64,000 nucleotides of DNA from JACRCT01 sp036504155 (GTDB lineage: Bacteria; Myxococcota; Myxococcia; Myxococcales; UBA5297), in contig DASXVQ010000020.1 in assembly GCA_036504155.1 (NCBI GenBank), positions 67,381 to 131,380 of the forward strand. Reading direction: 5' to 3'. Each line of letters opens with the position of its first letter. Position 1 is the first letter of the stretch. Shown in pieces: positions 7,206-13,211 of the stretch. A model generated the notes under the pieces. It was not told where the DNA came from, searched no databases, and was given only the letters and a program-made list of their open reading frames with translations. The position numbers and the translations under genes were made by a program.

Positions 7206-9043
7206 GCGCGCGCCTCCCCGCGCCCGAAGGAGGTCTGCTGCTGCAGGTCCCCCACCCGCTGCGCCAGGGAGCGCATCTCGCCGGAGACGCGCTGCACCGC
7301 GTCCTGGTTCTCGCGGGCGATGGCGCTGATGTTCTCGGCGGCCTTGACCACCTGGTCGCCGCCGGCGCGGACCTGGACGGTGGCGTCGGCGACCTGGCGG
7401 GTGCGCCCGGAGATGCGCTCGAGGGCCTGCACCACCTCCGCGGCTCCGCTGGCCAGCGTGGCGGCGTTGCCGGTCAGGGTGCGCGACAGGGCGCGCTGCC
7501 GCTCGGTCTCGCCGCCCAGCTCGCCCGCGGAGCGGCTCTGGGCGGCCACCGCCGAGCTGACCCGGGTGACCAGCTCGCTGACGCGGCGGATGGACTCGAC
7601 CACCCGGCGCACCCGGGCGCCGGCCTCGGAGAGCAGCGCCGCGCCCTGCCCGGTCTGGTCGGCGTTGCGTCGGGCGAGGTCCACCGCCTTCTCGGTCTCG
7701 CGGCGGATGCCCCCCACCAGCGCCGAGACCTCCTTGGCGGCGGTGAGCGAGCGCTCGGCCAGCTTGCGGATCTCGTCGGCCACCACGGCGAAGCCGCGGC
7801 CGCTCTCCCCGGCCCGCGCGGCCTCGATGGCGGCGTTGAGGGCGAGCAGGTTGGTCTGGTCGGCGATCTCCGCCAGCAGCTCGACGATCCCGCTGATCTC
7901 CCGCGAGCGCTGGTCGAGGACCTCGAAGGCCTGGCTGGCCTGGCGGCTGGCCTCGCCGATGGACTCGATCTGCCGGATGGACTGGTCCAGCGCGGCCCCG
8001 CCCCCCGCGGCCTCGGCGTCGACCTGGCGCGCGGCCTGCTCGGCAGCGGACAGGTCGCCGGCGCTCTGCTGGGCGAGCTGGGCGACGGTGCCGGCGGCCC
8101 CGGCGCTGCGGTCGATGGCCCCGTGCAGGTCGGCGGCGGCGGCGGAGACCTCGGCGGCGGCCTGGCCGATGAGCTTGGCGTTGGTGGCCGCCGAGCTCGA
8201 GTCGGTGGCCAGGTCCATGGCGTTGCGGCTGACCACCTGGATCTGCGCGGCGATCTCCTCCATCGCCGACGAGGTCTCCTCGGTGGCGGCGCTCTGCTGG
8301 CTCACCCCTTCCGCCATCTGGGTCGCCGCCGACATCACCGAGGTGGCCGTCTGGGCGGCGCCCTCGGCGTGGGAGCGCAGGCGCGTCAGGAGCGCCGAGA
8401 GCCGCTCGCGCATGGTGTTGAAGCTCGCCGCCAGCACCTGCAGCTCCTCGTCCGCCGGCAGCTCGACCTTGGCGCCCAGGTCGCCGTCGCTAATCTGGCG
8501 CACCGCCTCGGTCAGCCGGGTGAGCGGCCCGACGATGGAGCGGGAGATGGCCACGCTCGCCCCGATGGCCATGGCGACCACCAGCGCCAAGAGCAGCGAG
8601 ACCACCGCGAAGGTCGTGGTCTTGATGGGCTGCATCTCGCGCTGGTTGGTCTCGTAGGCCTTCCAGTCGGCCTCGGCCAGCCGGCGCGAGCGCTCCGCGT
8701 CCTCGGCCAGCGCCGGCGCGTCCTCGGCCGCCGCCGGGCTCGAGGCCAGGCGCCGCAGCGTCTGGGCGAGCTGGGCGCCCTCCCCCGCGGCGCCCAGCTC
8801 GTCCAGGCGGGCCGCGGCCGCGCCGAGCTGCGCCTTCCAGTCGGCGGGGCGCGAGGCCGGCGGGGCGAGCAGCAGGGCGTGGGCGGCCCCGGCGACCCGG
8901 GCGTGCTCCACCAGCGCCACGCTCCTGGCCGAGCTCTCGTCGACCGCGCGGATGGAGAAGACCATCACCGCGAAGTAGAGCGGCAGGAAGAGCAGGTTCG
9001 AGGTGAACCCGATCCACAGGCGCTTCTTGACCGAGATCTTCAC
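7202..9043 (-). CDS. Methyl-accepting chemotaxis protein (transmembrane receptor)
   Basis: 613 residues. Membrane helix 1 is at about 11-32; a helical periplasmic domain of about 110 residues (33-142, Ala-rich, no recognised ligand pocket) follows; helix 2 is at about 143-166; HAMP at about 167-220; then a long coiled-coil signalling domain with the conserved hairpin near 391-432 (EIADQTNLLALNAAIEAARA, then GRGFAVVADEIRKLAERS). The GTG start at 9043 is preceded by GAGGAGG at 7 nt and overlaps the cheW stop as GTGA. There is no C-terminal CheR-binding pentapeptide. The signal sensed is unknown; a product of the enzymes downstream is possible (inference). Confidence 0.93.
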   Translation of the reverse strand: MKISVKKRLWIGFTSNLLFLPLYFAVMVFSIRAVDESSARSVALVEHARVAGAAHALLLAPPASRPADWKAQLGAAAARLDELGAAGEGAQLAQTLRRLASSPAAAEDAPALAEDAERSRRLAEADWKAYETNQREMQPIKTTTFAVVSLLLALVVAMAIGASVAISRSIVGPLTRLTEAVRQISDGDLGAKVELPADEELQVLAASFNTMRERLSALLTRLRSHAEGAAQTATSVMSAATQMAEGVSQQSAATEETSSAMEEIAAQIQVVSRNAMDLATDSSSAATNAKLIGQAAAEVSAAAADLHGAIDRSAGAAGTVAQLAQQSAGDLSAAEQAARQVDAEAAGGGAALDQSIRQIESIGEASRQASQAFEVLDQRSREISGIVELLAEIADQTNLLALNAAIEAARAGESGRGFAVVADEIRKLAERSLTAAKEVSALVGGIRRETEKAVDLARRNADQTGQGAALLSEAGARVRRVVESIRRVSELVTRVSSAVAAQSRSAGELGGETERQRALSRTLTGNAATLASGAAEVVQALERISGRTRQVADATVQVRAGGDQVVKAAENISAIARENQDAVQRVSGEMRSLAQRVGDLQQQTSFGRGEARA

Positions 9044-9693
9044 GGGGCTGCCTCCTCCTCGGCTTTGGACACGACCAGCAGCGCCTCGACGTCGAGCAGC
9101 AGGGCCATCGCCGGCTCGAGGCGCACTACCCCCACCACGTGGCGGCTCATGCGCGAGACCACCTCCGGCGGCGGGGGCTGCACCGCCGAGCGGGGCACCC
9201 GCGCCACCTGGCACGCCGCGTCGACCAGCAGCCCCAGCAGGCGCCGGCGGCCCTCGACGACGAGGATCCGCGAGGCCGGCGTGAGGGTGGCGGGCGCCAG
9301 GCCCAGGCGCGTGCGGACCTCCAGGACCGGGAGCAGCGCCCCGCGCAGGCTCTTGAGCCCGCGCACGTGCCGGGGGGCCTGGGGCACGCGGGTGAGCCCG
9401 TCGGCCCGGACGATCTCGCGGACCCGCTCGATGGGCAGGGCGTGCAGCTCGTCGTCGAGGCGGAAGGTGACCAGCTGCACGAACGACTCGGGCCGGTGCG
9501 CCGGCTCGGCGGCAGGCAGGCCCACCGTCTCCACGTAGCGCGCCAGCGCCCCGGGCTCGGCGGCGGCCGGCTTCTCCGCCCCGCCCGCCCCGCCCACTGC
9601 GTCCACGCCGTCCACGCGGTCCATCCGGTCCATCACGTCGGCGGCGAGGCCGAAGGGCGGCAGCGCTTGGGAGGAGGAAGAGGCGGGGCTCAT
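9040..9693 (-). CDS. cheW: CheW-like coupling protein
   Basis: 217 residues. The first about 65 are a low-complexity Ala/Gly/Asp/Met leader containing VMDRMDRVDGVDAV. The CheW domain then runs from about 70 to 210 (VQLVTFRLDDELHALPIERV, RGLKSLRGALLPVLEVRTRL, RILVVEGRRRLLGLLVD). It bridges CheA to the chemoreceptor. The ATG overlaps the cheA stop (ATGA), and its own stop overlaps the receptor start. The long N-terminal extension is atypical for CheW. Confidence 0.92.
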   Translation of the reverse strand: MSPASSSSQALPPFGLAADVMDRMDRVDGVDAVGGAGGAEKPAAAEPGALARYVETVGLPAAEPAHRPESFVQLVTFRLDDELHALPIERVREIVRADGLTRVPQAPRHVRGLKSLRGALLPVLEVRTRLGLAPATLTPASRILVVEGRRRLLGLLVDAACQVARVPRSAVQPPPPEVVSRMSRHVVGVVRLEPAMALLLDVEALLVVSKAEEEAAP

Positions 9694-11240
9694 GGTCCGG
9701 CCCTCCTCGCGGCCGAGGAGACCAGCACGTCGGGATCGAGCCGGTAGACCACCCGGCCGTCGTCGAGCAGCGCCGCGGCGGTCACGGCCTCCCCGGCCCC
9801 CAGCTCGGGGTCGAGCGGCTGGAACACGAAGTCCTCCTGCCCCAGGACCGCGTCGACGCGCAGCGCGGCGCGGGCGCCGGCCTTGAGCACCAGGGCGTAG
9901 TCCCCGCGGCGCGCGCCGACGCCGAGCAGGCCCGCGGTGTCGACCAGGGGCAGGAGCGCCCCGCGGTGCTCCAGCGCCTCGCCGCGCCCCAGCCAGCGCA
10001 CCTGGCCCTCCCCGGCGCGCGAGGCCTCGAGGATGCTGGCCACCGGGACGGCGTACACCTCGTCCGCGAGGCCGCAGAGCAGGGCGCGCTCGATGGCCAC
10101 CGAACGCGGCACGCGCAGCACGAAGCGGGACCCGGCGCCCGGCGCACTCGCCACCTGCAGGGTCCCGCCCAGGCGGAACACCCCCTGGCGCACCACGTCC
10201 AGGCCCACGCCGCGGCCGGCCGAGGAGCTGAGGTCGGCGGTGGAGAGCCCGGCCTCGAAGATGAGGTCCTCGGGAGGCCGCGCCGGGTCCAGGCCGCGCT
10301 CGCGGGCGCGGCGGGCGATGGCCTCGCGGTCCAGCCCGGCGCCGTCGTCGGCGACCGAGAGCTCCAGCACCGAGCCGTGCAGCGCCGCCGAGAGCGTGAC
10401 CACGCCCGCGGCGCCCTTGCCGGCGGCGCGGCGGGCCTCGGCGGGCTCGATGCCGTGGGCCACCGCGTTGCGCACCAGGTGCATCAGCGGCGCCGAGAGC
10501 CGCTCCAGCACCTGCCGGTCGGCCCGCACCTGCGCCCCCTGGACCTCCAGGCGGACCTGCTTGCCGCGCCGCGCGGACTCGTCGCGCACCAGGCGGCGGT
10601 AGCGCTCGAGCAGCGGGCCGGCGGGGACCAGCCGCAGCTCCAGCAGCGACTGGTGCAGGGCCTCCAGCGACACCGCCAGCCGCTCGGCGCAGCCGCGCAG
10701 GGTCTGCAGGGAGGGCTCGCGCGCCTGCAGCGTCCGCTGCAGCGCGCTGCGCTGCACGAAGAGCTCGCCGGCCAGGGCCAGCAGGGCGTCGAGCTTCTGC
10801 GGAGGAACCCGGCTCTCGCCGGCGAGCGCGTCGGGCGCGTCGGGCGCGTCGGGCGCGTCGGGCTCGGCGGCGTCGGGCCCGACCGGGGCGCCGGGCAGGC
10901 CCAGGCGGTCCAAGCTCTCGGGCGCCTGGTCCGGGGCACGGCCGTCGGCGATGGCCTGCACCTCGGCGCGCAGCGCGGGCACCGCCGCCAGCAGCTCCGC
11001 GAGCTCGGCCGGGCCGGGCCGCCCCGCGAGCTCCTCGAGCCGGTGCAGCGCCTGCTGCAGGCCCGCGGCGCCCACCAGGCCGGCGTTGCCCTTGAGGGTG
11101 TGCAGGAGCCGCCGGACCGCCGCCCCCTCCTGCGCCTGGGCTCCGCCCCGCTCCTCGGAGACGAGCAGGAGGTGCTCGAGCTCGTCGAGCAGCTCGAGCG
11201 CTTCGCGAGCGAAGTCGATGGCCAGCGCCTCGAAACCCAC
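9690..11240 (-). CDS. cheA: CheA, chemotaxis histidine kinase (short form)
   Basis: 516 residues. An HPt domain with phospho-His47 (RRLLHTLKGNAGLVG) is followed by an Asp/Ala/Pro linker (DAPDAPDAPDA). The dimerisation helices and HATPase come next, with N-box LMHLVRNAVAHGIEPAEAR, G1 DDGAGLD and G2 GRGVGLDVV, then a C-terminal CheW-like regulatory domain. There is no obvious CheY/CheB-docking P2 domain, so it is shorter than E. coli CheA. The GTG at 11240 is chosen because GAGGAG lies about 5 nt upstream; the reading frame stays open upstream but is Pro/Arg-rich and lacks family similarity. It is the first gene of the operon. Confidence 0.95.
   Translation of the reverse strand: MGFEALAIDFAREALELLDELEHLLLVSEERGGAQAQEGAAVRRLLHTLKGNAGLVGAAGLQQALHRLEELAGRPGPAELAELLAAVPALRAEVQAIADGRAPDQAPESLDRLGLPGAPVGPDAAEPDAPDAPDAPDALAGESRVPPQKLDALLALAGELFVQRSALQRTLQAREPSLQTLRGCAERLAVSLEALHQSLLELRLVPAGPLLERYRRLVRDESARRGKQVRLEVQGAQVRADRQVLERLSAPLMHLVRNAVAHGIEPAEARRAAGKGAAGVVTLSAALHGSVLELSVADDGAGLDREAIARRARERGLDPARPPEDLIFEAGLSTADLSSSAGRGVGLDVVRQGVFRLGGTLQVASAPGAGSRFVLRVPRSVAIERALLCGLADEVYAVPVASILEASRAGEGQVRWLGRGEALEHRGALLPLVDTAGLLGVGARRGDYALVLKAGARAALRVDAVLGQEDFVFQPLDPELGAGEAVTAAALLDDGRVVYRLDPDVLVSSAARRAGP
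10828..10863. repeat. Four tandem 9-bp units in the cheA linker
   Basis: Four exact copies of GCGTCGGGC (10828-10836, 10837-10845, 10846-10854, 10855-10863). On the coding strand each unit adds Asp-Ala-Pro to the linker after the HPt domain. Unit gain or loss would keep frame and change linker length. Confidence 0.9.
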
Positions 11241-11512
11241 TGCGGCTCCTCGCTTGGGACCTTCGGGCCCCGGCGGCCCGAAATGTCGGGCAGCGGACGG
11301 TAGCGAGGAGGGAGCGGGTGCCGGAATACCGTGAACGGCGTACCACGAACGAAGTACGAACCCGGGGAGCGCCCACCTGCACCGGCAGTGCGGTCCTCGC
11401 GCGAGAGCGGCGCCCTCCACTGAATATCGGTCTCACACCGTATGGAGAGTGCGGGCGGGCCGGTGTTATGTTTCGGACCTTTCCACAGGGCGGGGGTAGG
11501 GGTTGGCCGTCG
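11241..11512. promoter_or_regulatory. Divergent intergenic region between cheA operon and luxR-type gene
   Basis: 272 bp from which both the che operon (minus) and the LuxR-type regulator (plus) must be transcribed. No convincing -35/-10 pair was found on either strand. A small inverted repeat CCGT-GA-ACGG lies at 11329-11338, and just after it GTACCACGAAC and GTACGAAC form an imperfect direct repeat (about 11340-11360). These are possible operator elements, unproven. The stretch is less G+C-rich than the flanking genes. Confidence 0.4.
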
Positions 11513-12307
11513 ATGAGCGCTTGGGAGCGCGCCCGGAATGCAGCCCGAAACCTGGACTCCGGGGTCCTGTGGCGCCAGCGCCTGGCAGAGGCGATCTACC
11601 TGACCGGCGAAGCGGCGGTGGTGGGGGTCTTCACCTGCCCGCCCGGCCAGTACCTGAGCGCGTGCGCCGCGACCGTCCCCGAGCACTTCGCCCCCACCAC
11701 GCGCAGCGCCTTCCTCGACGAGCTGCTGCCGCGGATCGAGAAGGGAGGGGTCGGGGCCCAGCTGAGCAAGGACGTCGGCCGCCAGGCCTACGCCCCGCTC
11801 ACCCCGGCCGAGGAGGAGCTGCGCCCGCAGCTGGCCTCCAAGGTGCGCACGGACGTGCTGCAGCCGGCGGGGGCGGGCGGCCTGCTCAACGTCTTCCTCT
11901 TCGACGCCAAGGAGCAGGTGGTGGGGTGGATCTCGGTGGGCACCCGGCTCGCCTCCGCCGAGGCCCTGCGGGTCGTCGGGCCCGAGCTGAGCGAGGTGGC
12001 GCGCCTGGCCTCGCAGACCATCAGCGCCGCCCTGGACCTGGCCAGCGCCTGCGGCGCCTCGCTCCTGGAGCCGCCCAAGGTCTCGCTGGCTGACCTCTCG
12101 CAGCGCGAGCGCGAGATAGCCCAGCTCGTCGCCCGCGGCTTCAGCGACCTCAACATCGCCGAGCAGCTGGGCATCTCCGAGCACACCGTGGGGGTCCACC
12201 TCCGGCGCGTCTACACCAAGCTCAAGGTGCACTCGCGGGTCGAGCTTCTCCTGTACTGCGGCGCCTGGGCGCTGTGCCCCACCCGCGCGCCCGAGGACGC
12301 CGGGTAG
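11513..12307 (+). CDS. LuxR-family transcriptional regulator
   Basis: 264 residues. The C-terminal LuxR/GerE helix-turn-helix is at about 193-248 (LSQREREIAQLVARGFSDLN, then IAEQLGISEHTVGVHLRRVY). Residues about 20-180 form an unrecognised alpha/beta sensor-like domain, possibly GAF-like, with three Cys (42, 51, 180). There is no phospho-acceptor receiver signature. The ATG at 11513 is preferred from the start of similarity-like sequence; ATG 11468 is an alternative, and neither has a strong Shine-Dalgarno. It is divergent from the che/biosynthesis operon, making it a candidate regulator of that operon and conceivably the receptor for its product (inference). Confidence 0.85.
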   Translation: MSAWERARNAARNLDSGVLWRQRLAEAIYLTGEAAVVGVFTCPPGQYLSACAATVPEHFAPTTRSAFLDELLPRIEKGGVGAQLSKDVGRQAYAPLTPAEEELRPQLASKVRTDVLQPAGAGGLLNVFLFDAKEQVVGWISVGTRLASAEALRVVGPELSEVARLASQTISAALDLASACGASLLEPPKVSLADLSQREREIAQLVARGFSDLNIAEQLGISEHTVGVHLRRVYTKLKVHSRVELLLYCGAWALCPTRAPEDAG

Positions 12308-12340
12308 GCGCCCGCCCCACAACACGTTCGTAGTATCGAA

Positions 12341-12388
12341 AAGGCGACACTGGGCTGCGTATCGTGCCGCCTGCATGGCGGTCGCCTT
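12341..12388. other. Nested inverted repeat downstream of luxR-type gene
   Basis: AAGGCGAC at 12341-12348 pairs with GTCGCCTT at 12381-12388, and inside it CCGCC at 12367-12371 pairs with GGCGG at 12377-12381. No T-run follows, so it is not a standard intrinsic terminator. It could be an RNA structure at the 3' end of the LuxR-type transcript or in the leader of the next gene. Nothing else is evident in the 258-bp gap. Confidence 0.35.
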
Positions 12389-12565
12389 CCCGTGGCGTCG
12401 CTCACGAGCTCCGGCCGAGCCCCAGGCCCTCCCCGGCTTGGCGGCCGCCATGCCTTTCTTAATCTGCGCACAGGAGGATCCCGTCGTTCGCTTCGCCGAA
12501 GGGTCGGCGGGGCGGTGAACCACAGCAACCGCGCCCACGCCGGGCGCCTGGAAAGGAACAACGTC

Positions 12566-13114
12566 ATGCGTCGTGCACTGCGCCTCGCCTCGTTCGTCCT
12601 GCTGCTGTCCGTCCCCGCCCTCGCCTTCGCCGACCCGCCCCAGCAGCCCGGCGAGAAGAACGGCTACCGCTGCCCGTCCGGCCTGGAGAAGCGCACCCCG
12701 GCGCAGGTCTGGGCCGACCGCATCGAGGCCATGAAGGTGGGCGACCTCGACCGCGTGATGTGCGACTACGCCAAGGACGCGGTGGTCCTCACCCCCGGCG
12801 GCATCGCGCGCGGCAAGGACCAGATCCGCTTCGGGCTGCAGATGATGTTCCAGCTCTTGGGCGGCGTGCTGCCCACCGTCACCACGCTGCAGACCGCCGA
12901 CGACGTGGTCTTCGTCACCTTCACCGTGGACACGCCGATCGTCTCCATCGTCGACGGCGCGGACACCTACGTCATCAAGCACGGGCTCATCGTCTCCCAC
13001 ACCGCGCACGACCCGCTGATCTTCAAGGGTCCCCCGCCCGCCCCGGCCGCCGCGTCCGCGGAAGCGGCGCCGGCCGAGGATGCCGCGCCCGCCGAGGCCG
13101 TGGCGGCCCGGTAG
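12566..13114 (+). CDS. Secreted SnoaL/NTF2-like protein
   Basis: 182 residues. A clear signal peptide (MRRALRLASF followed by a Leu/Val/Ala core ending ALAFA) precedes an NTF2/SnoaL-like alpha+beta domain at about 45-155 (ADRIEAMKVGDLDRVMCDYA, DAVVLTPGGIARGKDQIRFG), a fold for small-ligand binding or isomerase-type chemistry. The tail is Ala/Glu/Pro low-complexity. The start is set by AAAGGAAC 8 nt upstream of the ATG. It is probably periplasmic; no catalytic residues can be assigned with confidence. Confidence 0.75.
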   Translation: MRRALRLASFVLLLSVPALAFADPPQQPGEKNGYRCPSGLEKRTPAQVWADRIEAMKVGDLDRVMCDYAKDAVVLTPGGIARGKDQIRFGLQMMFQLLGGVLPTVTTLQTADDVVFVTFTVDTPIVSIVDGADTYVIKHGLIVSHTAHDPLIFKGPPPAPAAASAEAAPAEDAAPAEAVAAR

Positions 13115-13132
13115 CAGCCAGCGACGGATCCT

Positions 13133-13156
13133 GCCCCCGGGCCACGGCCCGGGGGC
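13133..13156. terminator. Perfect GC-rich hairpin between convergent genes
   Basis: GCCCCCGGGCC (13133-13143) and GGCCCGGGGGC (13146-13156) form an 11-bp perfect stem with a 2-nt centre, placed 19 bp after the plus-strand NTF2-like gene and 56 bp after the end of the minus-strand kinase. There is no T-run, so termination is likely bidirectional but not classical. Confidence 0.55.
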
Positions 13157-13211
13157 CGGCCGGTCCAGCGCGCTTGGCCCAGTGGCCGGGGACCGTCCGC
13201 CCCCGGCGCCC

